Source: Pseudorhodobacter turbinis (GTDB lineage: Bacteria; Pseudomonadota; Alphaproteobacteria; Rhodobacterales; Rhodobacteraceae). Taken from it: a stretch of 64,000 bases of DNA. The notes under the pieces were generated by a model. It was not told the origin of the DNA and ran no database searches. It saw only the letters and a list, made by a program, of their open reading frames with translations. The stretch's first letter is position 1, and each line of letters begins with the position of its first letter. Positions 19,604 through 28,473 of the stretch are shown here, in pieces. Made by a program: the position numbers and the translations under genes. The DNA is taken from assembly GCF_005234135.1 (NCBI RefSeq), contig NZ_CP039964.1:434001-498000 (forward strand), given 5' to 3'.

Positions 19604-20342
19604 GGCAGGACATGGATCAGGAAGCGGCGGATGAACTCGGGCGTGGTCAGCCGCATGACCTTTTGGCGATCGCCGGATTTGACGCGATAGTCCTTCCAGC
19701 GGAAAGCCACGGTATCGGCCTCCGCGCTGACCCGTCGGGCGTTCGAGATCGCTACCCTGTGCGTATAGCGGCTCAGGTAGGCCAGAACCGCCTCCGGCCC
19801 GCCGAAGGGCGGTTTGGCATAGATCACCCATTCGGATTTGCGAAATGGGGCGAGCCAGGTGGTGAAAGCCTTTGCCGCCGACAATCCGGCCAGATCACCG
19901 AAGAAGACCAGTTGCCCGGCCCGGTGCAAATCCATCAGCCCGTCCAGAAACAGGCGTCGGAACAGCCGCGACAGAACCCGCACATGCAAAAAGAACCCGG
20001 GGCGGCAGGCGACCCACTTTGTGCCATCGGGCGACAGGCCGCCACCGGGGACGATCATATGGATGTGCGGATGATGGGTCAGTGCCGAGCCCCAAGTGTG
20101 CAACACGCTGGTCATGCCCACCCGCGCGCCCATACGTTTGGGATCGGCGGCGATGGTCATCACCGTTTCTGCCGAGGCTTTGAACAGCAGGCCATAGACC
20201 GCTTTCTTGTTCCAATAAGCGATCTGCGCGATCTCAGCCGGTAACGTGAAGACTACGTGGAAGTATTCCACCGGCAACAGGTCCTCGGCGCGGGCCTCCA
20301 TCCAGTCGCGCGCCGCTGGCCCCTGGCATTTGGGGCAGTGCC

Positions 20343-20383
20343 CCCTCTCGGCAGATTGCTTCGCAATCGCCTGCCGGGCAATG
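20343..20383 (+). repeat. mini-palindromic element, copy B (in IS91 transposase)
   Basis: A 41-bp insert starting CCCTCTCGGCAGATTGC and ending CTGCCGGGCAATG. The inner stem is GATTGC/GCAATC with loop TTC. It lies antisense to the transposase gene. It has the same fixed ends as copy A but a different, still self-complementary, stem. Confidence 0.8.
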
Positions 20384-20600
20384 GTATCTTGCAGGAATTG
20401 TAGGCGATGTGATGGTGCCCGCACTTGGTGCAACCGGCTATATGCCCGCCGAGTTCCTCGGTTCGGCAGGCTTCAATCGCTGACATCACCTTGAGCTGGG
20501 AGAGGCTGACGTGCCCCGCATTGGCCTGCCGCCACGCAGGACCGTATCGTCGAAAGATGTCAGCGATCTCCAGCTTGGGCCGGGACACCCCGGCGTCCGG

Positions 20601-20731
20601 TCACTCCAGACTTCGCTTCACCGTCTGGTCCTGCAACTTGGCCAGCATCTCGTAGGGGCTGACCGTGTCGCGGATCGTCTTTGTGGCCACATGGGTAGGG
20701 GCAGGTTTGTGGCCACATGGGTAGGGGCAGG
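20601..20731 (-). pseudogene. IS91-associated integrase, C-terminal scrap
   Basis: The minus strand reads PTHVATKTIRDTVSPYEMLA and then ends KRSLE, the tail of the recombinase found whole at 12155-13042. Everything before the Tyr region is missing, cut by the IS110 element that begins near 20746. A 26-bp stretch encoding PTHVATK is tandemly duplicated here. Confidence 0.75.
20680..20731 (+). repeat. 26-bp tandem duplication
   Basis: TTTGTGGCCACATGGGTAGG plus GGCAGG occurs twice in direct succession (20680-20705 and 20706-20731). The duplication is inside the integrase scrap at the border with the IS110 element. Confidence 0.85.
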
Positions 20732-20757
20732 CAGACCGGACGTGTGTGGACGCCCCC

Positions 20758-21006
20758 ATGAATGCAAGCACTTTTTTGGCACGATCGGGCATGTGATCAG
20801 GTGCGGTCGTGTGTCCGGCCTCGAAGTTGCGGCCTTTCAAGCGCCGCGGGCCTGTATGGAGATATGCAGATCGGATCCAGTTCGCTTACCCGCGCTCGAT
20901 GGCGCGTCGTCCGGAATAATGGTTCTCCCGATCCGGTCTCTTGATCGTTTGCCCTTACGTTCCTCCGTCCTGCTCACATCCGCGGCAACACACCGGCGAT
21001 TTTGAC
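20758..21006 (-). ncRNA. candidate bridge RNA region of IS110-family copy 2
   Basis: This 250-bp segment, downstream of the transposase stop, has no reading frame of its own. It shares blocks in the same order with the equivalent segment of the third IS110-type element (62250-62504): on the plus strand a GCGG..TTTC..AAGC block, CCGCGGGCC, a GATCGG..TCC block and a CTCCCGATCCGG-like block. IS1111-type elements encode a bridge RNA in such an end. The exact RNA limits are unknown. Confidence 0.35.
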
Positions 21007-22035
21007 CTATGCGGTCGCCATCGCCGGATCTCTGTAATCTTCACCTTTGCGCATCAGCGCCCAAACAGTTCGGGCCATGCGGTTGGCCAGCGCCACCGCG
21101 ACCAGCATCTTCGGCTTGCGCTCCAGCATCCGTGCGAGCCACGACCCCTCGGCCGCACCTTTCCGGGCAGCCCACCGAACCACCGCAACGGCCCCGATGA
21201 TCAGTAGTCTTCGGATATCGCGCTGGCCCATCTTCGACGTCCGCCCGAGCCGCTCTTTGCCGCCGCTTGAATGCTGCCTCGGCGTGAGGCCGACCCATGC
21301 CGCAAAATCGCGCCCCTTCGAGAAGGTCTCCATAGGGGGCGCAAATGTGGTGATCGCCGCCGCGGTGATTGGGCCCACTCCCGGGATCGTGGCCAGCCGG
21401 CGCGCGGTGTCGTCGACGCTCGCACGTCGGCGCAGTTCAGCATCCAAATCCGCGACCTTCTCGCCCAAACCTGCGATCTGGTCCAAGAGCAGTCGCGCCA
21501 GATCCCGCACCGCCGCAGGCAGCGCGCCGTCGTCGCCGTCGATGACCGCGGCGAGACGTCCGACATGGGCGGGACCGGTCGGCGCGACGATGCCTTGTTC
21601 AGCCAGATGAGCCCGCAGCGCGTTGATCGTCTGGGTGCGTTGTCGAACCAGTAGGTCGCGGGTGCGATAAACCATAGCCGCCCCCTGCTGTTCTTCGCTT
21701 TTCACTGCAACGAACCGCATAGTTGGCCGAGACGCGGCCTCGGCAATCGCCTCCGCATCGGCCATGTCGTTCTTCTGGCGCTTCACAAACGGCTTCACGT
21801 AGGCCGGTGGGATCAGCCGGACTTCATGGCCAAGATCGCCGATTACCCGGCCCCAGTGATGGGCGCTCGCGCAGGCCTCCATCGCGACCACACAAGACGG
21901 CTGCTGCGTTAGAAACTTCAACAGCTGCATGCGTGATAGCTTTCGACGGAAAATAACCGAGCCATCAGCTCCGGCACCGTGCGCCTGAAATACGTTTTTG
22001 GCCAAGTCCAGGCCGATGATGCTAACCTCGTTCAT
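21007..22035 (-). CDS. IS110/IS1111-type transposase
   Basis: This 342-residue DEDD recombinase has its N-terminal RuvC-like residues in IIGLDLAKNVFQ, VVAMEACASAHHW and KNDMADAEA. The C-terminal half has the helix-hairpin-helix IPGVGPITAAA and the PRQHSSGGKERLG motif that carries the conserved serine. The start at 22035 is set by GAAGGAGAG upstream; the longer frame to 22071 adds 12 residues. It is about two-thirds similar by eye to the transposase at 62505-63533. No internal break is seen. Confidence 0.87.
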   Translation of the reverse strand: MNEVSIIGLDLAKNVFQAHGAGADGSVIFRRKLSRMQLLKFLTQQPSCVVAMEACASAHHWGRVIGDLGHEVRLIPPAYVKPFVKRQKNDMADAEAIAEAASRPTMRFVAVKSEEQQGAAMVYRTRDLLVRQRTQTINALRAHLAEQGIVAPTGPAHVGRLAAVIDGDDGALPAAVRDLARLLLDQIAGLGEKVADLDAELRRRASVDDTARRLATIPGVGPITAAAITTFAPPMETFSKGRDFAAWVGLTPRQHSSGGKERLGRTSKMGQRDIRRLLIIGAVAVVRWAARKGAAEGSWLARMLERKPKMLVAVALANRMARTVWALMRKGEDYRDPAMATA

Positions 22036-22400
22036 GGACGCTCTCCTTCGTAGCGGTGTTTCAACACCCACTACCTTGGCACATTAAATGCCGCCGGGGG
22101 GCGTCCACCCCATCGCTTACGACGAGGCCGCCATAATTTATCTCCAAGGAGATTACTCGATAGGGCTGGGGTCACATTGTGAACAATGCAGTTTCGGACG
22201 GCATAAAATTACCGAAACACTGACAATCAGAGATTGGAACGTCTCCTAAACCATGCAGCCACAACGCTGTCCGTAGATGCTCGTTTCCTGACTGGCCTGC
22301 AAAAATTTTGTCTGTATAAGAAGGCTAGCTGGAACTTTTCCATGCGATGGATTGTTAAAACCCTGTCAGCAACTTTGAGGATTTAATGATCATAATAAAA

Positions 22401-23551
22401 GGCTGTGTCTTGATATCGTGTTGGTCGGCCTTCGTTTTGCCAGAAATGGCCAATATCCCACTCTGGTCGCAATAAACCGGAGGCCTCCGTGTCATTGAAG
22501 CAAACCAGAAACATCAGTCAGCACGCATTCCGTGAGTTCCTCAATCGGATCATCCACCTTACCCCACGACAGATCGAGGATCTCCTTTCACGGACGCACG
22601 ATGTCCGTCAGAGACGGGCGGCACTGGCTGAAATAGAGACACGAACAGAACAAGAACGCAAGTGTCCGTATTGCAGCGAAGATGGTCGCCAGAAATGGGG
22701 GCAGACACGAACCGGTGTGCAGCGATATCGTTGCGACTGCTGTTTGCGAACTTACTCTGGGCTGACCGGAACCCAGATCTGCGGACTGCACCGGCACGAT
22801 CTTTTCTTGGAGGTTATTCGGAATATGCTATCGGACACGCCCCTCTCGTGTCGCAAGCTCGCCGCGCGTCTTGGGCTTACGAAAGATACGATATGGCGGT
22901 GGCGGATGATCATTCTGGAGTCACTTGCAGAGGCTTGTGACAAGGATTTCTCTGGCGTTGTGGAGGTCGATGAGACCTATCAGCGAGAAAGCCGGAAGGG
23001 CTCTCGTGAATGGGCAAATCACGCGGCTAACTCTAACCAGCATCCCGCGCCGCCTCGGCCGCAGTGGTATGTTTATCGCAGCGGACGGATCAAGATGGCA
23101 CGTGGCCTCTCGCAGTGGCAGATTCCTTTGCTGACGGTGATGGATCGGGGCGGCAGGCGTCTCTTCGCACCGATCGCAAACCGTCGAAACCGGACAATCG
23201 AAATCGCTCTGGCGCCGATTGTTCCAGATGATGCGGTGTTATGTAGCGATGGTATGAGGGCATATCGCGCTTTCTGCAAAAAGCACAGCCTCACACACTA
23301 CGAGGTCTCGAACAAACCTGGGAAACGTGTCGTCGCCGGTGCGTTTCACATCCAGAACGTCAATGCGTTGCACGCGCGATATGATGCTTTTATCCGGCCG
23401 TTCTGCGGACCAGCGACGAAATATCTCCATCGCTATCTGCGCTGGTTCCTTCTTCGCGCCAAGATCAAGCCCGAAGCCGCATTTCGGAGCATCCTCGCAG
23501 CAGCCTGAATAGGAAGCGCGAACATTCCCAACACGATATAGCGACACAACC
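22401..23551 (+). mobile_element. IS1595-family element with target duplication
   Basis: 24-bp terminal inverted repeats (GGCTGTGTCTTGATATCGTG at the left; complement of GGTTGTGTCGCTATATCGTG at the right) lie at 22401-22424 and 23528-23551. They are flanked by the exact 8-bp direct repeat TAATAAAA at 22393-22400 and 23552-23559. Eight-base duplications are usual for this family. The intact ends and duplication indicate a recent insertion. Confidence 0.9.
22489..23508 (+). CDS. IS1595-family transposase (ISXO2-like DDE)
   Basis: A 339-residue protein with an N-terminal zinc ribbon (CPYCSED, then CDCCLRTYSG, residues about 58-90), a helix-turn-helix (CRKLAARLGLTKDTIWRWRM) and an ISXO2-like transposase domain. 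Catalytic acidic residues are probably in VVEVDETYQ, AVLCSDGMRAY and the HARYDAFIRPF region. The ATG at 22489 follows CCGGAGG. It is complete within intact inverted repeats and so is probably functional. Confidence 0.88.
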   Translation: MSLKQTRNISQHAFREFLNRIIHLTPRQIEDLLSRTHDVRQRRAALAEIETRTEQERKCPYCSEDGRQKWGQTRTGVQRYRCDCCLRTYSGLTGTQICGLHRHDLFLEVIRNMLSDTPLSCRKLAARLGLTKDTIWRWRMIILESLAEACDKDFSGVVEVDETYQRESRKGSREWANHAANSNQHPAPPRPQWYVYRSGRIKMARGLSQWQIPLLTVMDRGGRRLFAPIANRRNRTIEIALAPIVPDDAVLCSDGMRAYRAFCKKHSLTHYEVSNKPGKRVVAGAFHIQNVNALHARYDAFIRPFCGPATKYLHRYLRWFLLRAKIKPEAAFRSILAAA

Positions 23552-23674
23552 TAATAAAACTAAAGTTCTAGGTGGCGCGGATGTGACGCCCCAAGAGTAA
23601 CCACCAGAGTCGCTTGGCGCAAATCGCAATAACATCGATCAAACTTAATTCAGCCCAAGGGGGTAGTTAACGTC

Positions 23675-23839
23675 ATGAAAGTAAAAACACTGCCAACCGT
23701 TCTTGTGGTCGAAGATGAAACGTTAATCCGCATGGACGCCGTTTTTATGATCGAAGATGCGGGGTTCCGCACTGTCGTCACGTCAGGCCTCGACGATATC
23801 GTTTTTCTCTCAGGTGTATTGTGCCTGCCGAAGCCCTAG
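23675..23839 (+). pseudogene. truncated response regulator (receiver domain start)
   Basis: The ATG at 23675 begins MKVKTLPTVLVVEDETLIRM, the first strand and acidic pocket of a two-component receiver domain (VVEDE). The sequence keeps this character to DAGFRTVVTSGLDD and then changes to unrelated codons, with a stop at 23837. The phosphorylated Asp and the remainder of the domain are absent. AAGGGGG lies upstream. It is the 5' end of a gene lost by deletion. Confidence 0.7.
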
Positions 23840-24011
23840 GCCACCAGCCACCTCATAAAGATCCTTCATAAGATTTCTCGTCAGAGGGAGTGATGATTTT
23901 GGATATTCACTTTGGGCAAAGTAAAATTCCCTGCTCACAGCTGGGGAGCTTCGCCAGGCCATATGTTATCCATGGTCCATTGGTCAACACGGCTTCAGTG
24001 AGCGAATTCCG

Positions 24012-25136
24012 ATGATGGATACGTTTAAAAAAATGCGTACCCGCGCCAATGCGAAGGTCCGTCGTGCAACAGCCTCCGCGGTCAGCCGTGCATGGAAGGC
24101 ATTGCTGGAACCGGTAAAACCGCCCAAACAACAACCAGCAACGACAACTAAGCCCCCCGCCAAGCGGGTGAGGACTTCCACGCGCTCTGCCAAAACCATC
24201 GGAAAAACCACTGCGACTAAGGCGAATAGCCAAACACCCGCCAAAACGGCACCTGCGCGCGGCGCCTCTTTCAAAACGGGCACGCACAAATCTGTCCATG
24301 GATATCTCCAATACAAACTCTATGTGCCCTCCGTCGCGCAGCGGGATGTGATTGAGCTGCCTTTAGTGGTCATGTTGCATGGGTGTGGGCAAACCGCCGA
24401 CGATTTTGCGCGTGGGACCGGCATGAATGCGCTCGCAGAACAGCTTGGGTTTCTAGTGCTTTACCCCGATCAATCACGCAGGGCGAACATTGGCGGATGT
24501 TGGAATTGGTTCAAGCCCGAACATCAGTGTCGTGATACCGGTGAGCCGGCTTTGATTGCGAGCCTGACACTACAGATTGTTGCTGAGCAAAATGCTGACG
24601 AGGCAAAGGTGTATGTTGCCGGGCTATCCGCTGGCGCGTCTATGGCCTTGATCCTTGGCACAGCCTATCCCGATGTTTTCGCGGCCGTGGGCGTGCATTC
24701 CGGCTTGGCGGTGGGTGCCGCCCATGACGCGGTGTCTGTGATGGCAGCTATGCAAGCGGGCAATCCAGGCCAGTGCCATCATGATCAATTGCCGACAATT
24801 ATTTTTCACGGCGCCGCCGATAAGGTCGTAAACGCGCGTAATGGCCGCTTTGTCGCAATGCGCGCGTTAGAGCCGTATGACAATCTGGTCAAAAGCGAGA
24901 CCAAGGGGCGAGTTAGAGCCGGTCAAGACTATACCCGCACTAGGCACCGCGTCGGTGAGGGTCGGCCTTATATCGAACATTGGCTAGTCCATGACGCCGG
25001 TCACGCTTGGTCGGGTGGAAATCCTACAGGGACCTATACCGATCAGACCGGGCCAAATGCATCTCAAGAGATGATCCGTTTTTTTCTCCGCCATCGCACC
25101 ACAAAGAAGCGGCGCTCCATGCCATCATCCAAATAG
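24012..25136 (+). CDS. PHB-depolymerase-family esterase
   Basis: A 374-residue alpha/beta hydrolase of the Esterase_phd family. The basic, Ala/Thr/Lys-rich N-terminal 80 residues resemble phasin-like or low-complexity leaders. The catalytic domain has the oxyanion segment VMLHGCGQTADD, the lipase box GLSAGASM, the Asp in FHGAADKVV and the His in HDAGHAWSGG. It hydrolyses short-chain polyhydroxyalkanoate or related esters. No clear signal peptide is seen, so it is probably intracellular. A decayed paralogue lies at 61587-61918. Confidence 0.85.
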   Translation: MMDTFKKMRTRANAKVRRATASAVSRAWKALLEPVKPPKQQPATTTKPPAKRVRTSTRSAKTIGKTTATKANSQTPAKTAPARGASFKTGTHKSVHGYLQYKLYVPSVAQRDVIELPLVVMLHGCGQTADDFARGTGMNALAEQLGFLVLYPDQSRRANIGGCWNWFKPEHQCRDTGEPALIASLTLQIVAEQNADEAKVYVAGLSAGASMALILGTAYPDVFAAVGVHSGLAVGAAHDAVSVMAAMQAGNPGQCHHDQLPTIIFHGAADKVVNARNGRFVAMRALEPYDNLVKSETKGRVRAGQDYTRTRHRVGEGRPYIEHWLVHDAGHAWSGGNPTGTYTDQTGPNASQEMIRFFLRHRTTKKRRSMPSSK

Positions 25137-25159
25137 GGATTTGGCAGCAATTATCCAAT

Positions 25160-26086
25160 CTATTGTGGGTGCAAAGGGTCATTAACGACCAAATGACTTG
25201 CATCCCAGAGTGCCGGGCACACCTCTGCTTCTGCATGCCCATTACGTAGACGACGACAGGCTCCAACTGGAATGTCCAAAGCCATTAAAACGTGGTCAGT
25301 CATCATTGCGGCGGATTGAGGTGCAAGCGCTGCGTATATCCCGTCGTGTGACACACCGATATCGCAAGGAGTGAACACACTGGCACCGCCGACGCCTGTG
25401 TCCGTCAACGGCTGGCCGAACGGCACGCCGACCGCACCCAACACGCAGACGACAGTTTGCAGCTCTATGGCGCGCGCCCGCGCGCAGCTAAACACCCTGT
25501 TATAGCCGGTGATCATGTCCGTCTTGGCAGGAATAATGATTAAATCAAGATTAAGCGTGCCCAGTTTTGACCAAAGGTCGGTAAATTCGCTATCCAAGCA
25601 AATGATCATCGCGGTGCGCAGACCGTTCCATTCAAAAACGTTTATCGTTTGGCCATGAACTGTGATGCCGCCTGCACCATGCATTTCCAGTGGGGTTAAG
25701 CTCAATTTATCCTGGTGATGCCGCATACCGTCTGGGGTCAGCAGCCATGCGCGATTGAAGTATGTTGGAAGGCCGTCAACAAAACCCGCGGCAAAGGGGA
25801 TTGTTCCAGCAATGATAGACACTCCGTGCCGGGCTGAGATTGCAGCGATTGCATCCAAAGCAATTTCACCGCATTCAAATAGCCAGCCCAAGGTATTTTC
25901 AATGGGAAGATCGATTGGGGCAAAGCCTAGCCACTGCGCGCAGGCAAATTCTGGGAGCACCAGCATGTGCGCGCCTCGAAGGGCAGCCTGCGCGGCTTTT
26001 GCCTCCAGACCAGCGAGCCACGTCGCAAGATCAGGCACAACCGGTTCAAGATTTGCAGCCCAGAGGTCGATAGAAACATGTTCCAT
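25160..26086 (-). CDS. nitrilase-superfamily carbon-nitrogen hydrolase
   Basis: A 308-residue cytosolic hydrolase with the Glu-Lys-Cys triad of the nitrilase fold: Glu in LVLPEFACAQ (about residue 45), Lys in HHQDKLSLTP and Cys in MIICLDSEFTDLW. Members hydrolyse nitriles, amides or N-carbamoyl compounds; the substrate is not predictable here. The start is placed at ATG 26086 because the upstream extension to 26164 uses a TTG start and non-conserved residues; the ribosome binding site is weak in both cases. It converges with the esterase gene, 23 bp apart. Confidence 0.82.
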   Translation of the reverse strand: MEHVSIDLWAANLEPVVPDLATWLAGLEAKAAQAALRGAHMLVLPEFACAQWLGFAPIDLPIENTLGWLFECGEIALDAIAAISARHGVSIIAGTIPFAAGFVDGLPTYFNRAWLLTPDGMRHHQDKLSLTPLEMHGAGGITVHGQTINVFEWNGLRTAMIICLDSEFTDLWSKLGTLNLDLIIIPAKTDMITGYNRVFSCARARAIELQTVVCVLGAVGVPFGQPLTDTGVGGASVFTPCDIGVSHDGIYAALAPQSAAMMTDHVLMALDIPVGACRRLRNGHAEAEVCPALWDASHLVVNDPLHPQ

Positions 26087-26164
26087 AAGTTTTCCCAGAG
26101 ATAAGCAGGCTGATATTGCCGCGCGTATGTGGAACTCATCAAGTGAGTTAGAGGTTCCCTCCAA

Positions 26165-26519
26165 GTGGTCAAAGGTACGTGTAGGACTGTAGTCGGGCTA
26201 TGCCCATAAAGCCTGCCAATTCAATCTGGATGTAAGTTGACCAACTCGCGACCGCCTGTCTTTCAGGGTAGGTCATGCTTGGACCCCTCACCGCGCGGAC
26301 AGCGCTTTTGGAGATGACTTCAATGTTAGAGACGCCAAAAAATAGTACACAATCCCAGTCTTCCATCAAAACTCAGAAATCCAATGATACGACCAAACGT
26401 GCCATGGAAGAGCTATGCCCGAAAGTTGACGGGGCGGTATAAAGTCGATTCATTTTGAGTGCCACTTTGGCTATATATAGGCATGATTACATTACGTGAT
26501 AGACGGACCGACGATTTGA
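26165..26519. other. gene-poor stretch with one tiny open frame
   Basis: The only candidate here is a 39-codon frame at 26323-26442, starting MLETPKNSTQSQSSIK with GGAG nine bases upstream. It has no recognised family and may be chance. Nothing else was identified. Confidence 0.4.
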
Positions 26520-26669
26520 ATTGCCCGCTATGGCACCCTGCGCGAAGGGGCAAAGCTGCTGGGCCATGATGAGGGGCATGATCTGCTGACCCAGATTCTT
26601 GATATGGAAAAGGCCGCAAATGCCAAGCTGACCACGCTTGCGGTGGCGTCAGTCAACAAGACGAAGTAA
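26520..26669 (+). pseudogene. DUF892 (YciE/YciF ferritin-like) C-terminal remnant
   Basis: In the frame of 26523 the sequence reads ARYGTLREGAKLLGHDEGHD, then LLTQILDMEKAANAKLTTLA, to a stop at 26667. This is the last helix pair of the ferritin-like DUF892 family (typically RYGTL..WA..LG..EA..LL..TL.EEK.TD..L). No upstream part survives and there is no start codon. Confidence 0.65.
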
Positions 26670-26708
26670 CGCGTTTTGCGGCGTGATCCGACCAAAGCGG
26701 GCGCTCTT

Positions 26709-27722
26709 TCAGCGGGGCGCCGGTCTTTTGCTGTCATTACATCTGCTTTGGATCAGCGCCGCAACAAGGCAACCAGGCGCTGTTCCAACACCGTTAAGTC
26801 GGGGATGGTTGCACGGAGTGCACAGGTCGGTCGGACTTGTTGAAAGGGCAAGCACATCTGGGTGGATATAGCTGTTGCGCGCAACGGTGGCGGTAATGTG
26901 CAACCGCTCTGCTGCGGCCTCTGCCATGGCTTTGATGGTCGGGGCGTCAGCATCCACCGCGACGCCAAACGCCGCAACTGTTCCGGCCCAAGTGCGGAAT
27001 GTCTTGACGGTTAGCCCGTCCATCTTGCCAGCCTCTGCAAGATAGGCATTCAAACGGGCCGAACTGATACAGCGCGGCTGATCGTCGCTGTCGATCAAAC
27101 CTAGCAACTCAGCGCCGGGCAGATCCTTGATCTGCGCCAAAACCTTCATCAAACGCCCCTCCGCCAGCTGACGGCGCACACTCTTGCCGCCTTTGCCCGT
27201 GAACGCCACATGCAGCACGCCGTTCCGCAACCGCAGATGCTTTTGCTTCAACGTGATCGCCCCATAGCTGCCGTTTTCGCGCGCATAGGTGGGATTTCCC
27301 ACCCGCAACGACAGCCGGTCGATCATGGCCACGGCAGCCGCAAGCGCAAAGCGTTCTGCGCCCGGTTGCAGCGAAAGGTCGCGCCGTATTTTGCGACGGA
27401 TACGCGGCAATGCTTCGGCAAAATCAACCAAGGAGGAGAATTTTGTCTCGGCATGCAGACTGGTCCAGACGGGATGATAGCGATATTGTTTGCGGCCGCG
27501 CGCATCAACGCCGGTTGCCTGCAAATGCCCGTTTTCATGCGGCGATATCCAGACATTTTCATAGGCAGGCGGCACCGCCAGGGACTTGAGCCGCTGCAAC
27601 TGGTTCGCGTCCTTTATGCGGCTTTTATCAGGTGCAATATAGGAAAATCCGCGCCCCTGTTTTGTGCGTTTAATGCCGGGCCGCGAGTCTGGGTAATAAC
27701 GCAGGGCAGGGTGCGATGGCAC
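26709..27722 (-). CDS. DNA topoisomerase IB (eukaryote/poxvirus type)
   Basis: This 337-residue enzyme relaxes DNA through a 3'-phosphotyrosine. The N-terminal domain starts RYYPDSRPGIKRTKQGRGFSY. Catalytic-domain residues include Arg in DRLSLRVGN, Lys in AFTGKGGKSV, KTFRTWAGT, and the Tyr nucleophile in VARNSYIHPDVL. The C-terminal 40 residues after the tyrosine motif are not typical and may reflect a late frame change or natural variation. The start is GTG at 27722. It heads a minus-strand group away from the stress-protein genes. A second, tiny topoisomerase IB remnant lies at 37794-37849. Confidence 0.85.
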   Translation of the reverse strand: MPSHPALRYYPDSRPGIKRTKQGRGFSYIAPDKSRIKDANQLQRLKSLAVPPAYENVWISPHENGHLQATGVDARGRKQYRYHPVWTSLHAETKFSSLVDFAEALPRIRRKIRRDLSLQPGAERFALAAAVAMIDRLSLRVGNPTYARENGSYGAITLKQKHLRLRNGVLHVAFTGKGGKSVRRQLAEGRLMKVLAQIKDLPGAELLGLIDSDDQPRCISSARLNAYLAEAGKMDGLTVKTFRTWAGTVAAFGVAVDADAPTIKAMAEAAAERLHITATVARNSYIHPDVLALSTSPTDLCTPCNHPRLNGVGTAPGCLVAALIQSRCNDSKRPAPR

Positions 27723-27809
27723 TTGGGCATGCTCCGAATATGGCTGTAGCGGAAATGTTTGGGGATAAAAAGAAGGGTCGCTTAAAACGGCCCTTCCAAA
27801 AGTCCTGCA

Positions 27810-28415
27810 TCAAAGCATGGGCCGCTGGTTCATCCTCAGCATGCGGGCTTCGCGTTCTGCGTCGGTCTCATCATGCCGCCAGCCGTCATCTTCATAGCGG
27901 AGCCGAAGGTCTGCGACATCATGATCGGGAACGCGCGACAGCGCAGATTGCACCGCCATGCGGGCATCCTCCGGAAAGCGGATGCTCAGCGCAACTTGAC
28001 CCCGACGAAACGCCTCGGAATAAACCGGCGCATCGTCGTCATCAATGCCAACATCCACCAGGGCGCCCACTGCACCACCGGCCGCCGCACCACCCGCCGC
28101 GCCTACCGCCGTTGCGGCAAGCCAACCGGCGGCGACCAGCGGGCCTATACCGGGGATCGCCATGATACCAAGACCGGCAAGCAGCCCCGCGCCGCCACCA
28201 ACCGCAGCACCAACGCCCGCACCCGTTGCGGTGGCAGAAGTGTCGTCATCAACTGTGCGGTGAGTGTCGTAATAAGGGTCCGCAGCATAGCCATCGCGTA
28301 GCGTCTCGCCGCCGACGATGGAGGTTTGAACGCCCGACAGGCGTAGCGCGTCCACCTCGGATGCAGCGCGCGACGCGGTGGCATAGTCGTCATAAAGTTT
28401 GGTCAATACAGACAT
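27810..28415 (-). CDS. Gsp17M-like stress protein with glycine zipper
   Basis: A 201-residue protein. The N-terminal alpha/beta part (LTKLYDDYATASRAASEVDAL) is of the general-stress-protein-17M/YflT type. A Gly/Ala-rich hydrophobic hairpin (GAGVGAAVGGGAGLLAGLG, about residues 85-135) is likely to sit in the membrane. The acidic, Arg-rich tail follows. Such proteins are common in Rhodobacteraceae stress loci; the molecular function is not established. GGAGACT precedes the ATG. Confidence 0.7.
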   Translation of the reverse strand: MSVLTKLYDDYATASRAASEVDALRLSGVQTSIVGGETLRDGYAADPYYDTHRTVDDDTSATATGAGVGAAVGGGAGLLAGLGIMAIPGIGPLVAAGWLAATAVGAAGGAAAGGAVGALVDVGIDDDDAPVYSEAFRRGQVALSIRFPEDARMAVQSALSRVPDHDVADLRLRYEDDGWRHDETDAEREARMLRMNQRPML

Positions 28416-28473
28416 TTCAGTCTCCTTTTCGATGTCAACCAGATGATGATCGCGATCAATAAAAATGTGAGGA

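Larger units (their letters stand above)
19308..20588 (-). pseudogene. IS91-family HUH transposase broken by two mini-palindromes
   Basis: The protein would match the intact copy at 13055-14251 from SRPKLEIADIF to PREWAA. It is interrupted at 20343-20383, in the zinc-binding motif (CK|NRHCPKC region), and at 19564-19603, in HVLP|DGFHRIRHYG. Taking out 41 and 40 bp restores the frame (tgc aag ata cgg cac; ctg ccg gac ggc). The HUH motif HPHIHMIVPGG and the tyrosine motif YLSRYTHRVAISN are otherwise intact. The Asn-to-Ile change at the first site is the only residue lost there. Confidence 0.85.
18975..20731 (-). mobile_element. broken IS91-family element (copy 2)
   Basis: The same arrangement as the intact copy at 12014-14586, on the minus strand. 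The 3' end matches up to TGAAGG at 18975. The transposase gene is interrupted by two mini-palindromes, and the integrase gene is cut down to its last 40 or so codons by the neighbouring IS110 element. It cannot transpose by itself. Confidence 0.75.
20746..22108 (-). mobile_element. IS110-family element of IS1111 type (copy 2)
   Basis: GTGGACGCCCCC at 20746-20757 and its exact complement at 22097-22108 form 12-bp subterminal inverted repeats, as in the IS1111 subgroup. A transposase gene and a 250-bp non-coding region after its stop lie between them. The element has cut into the broken IS91 copy on its left. Confidence 0.75.
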
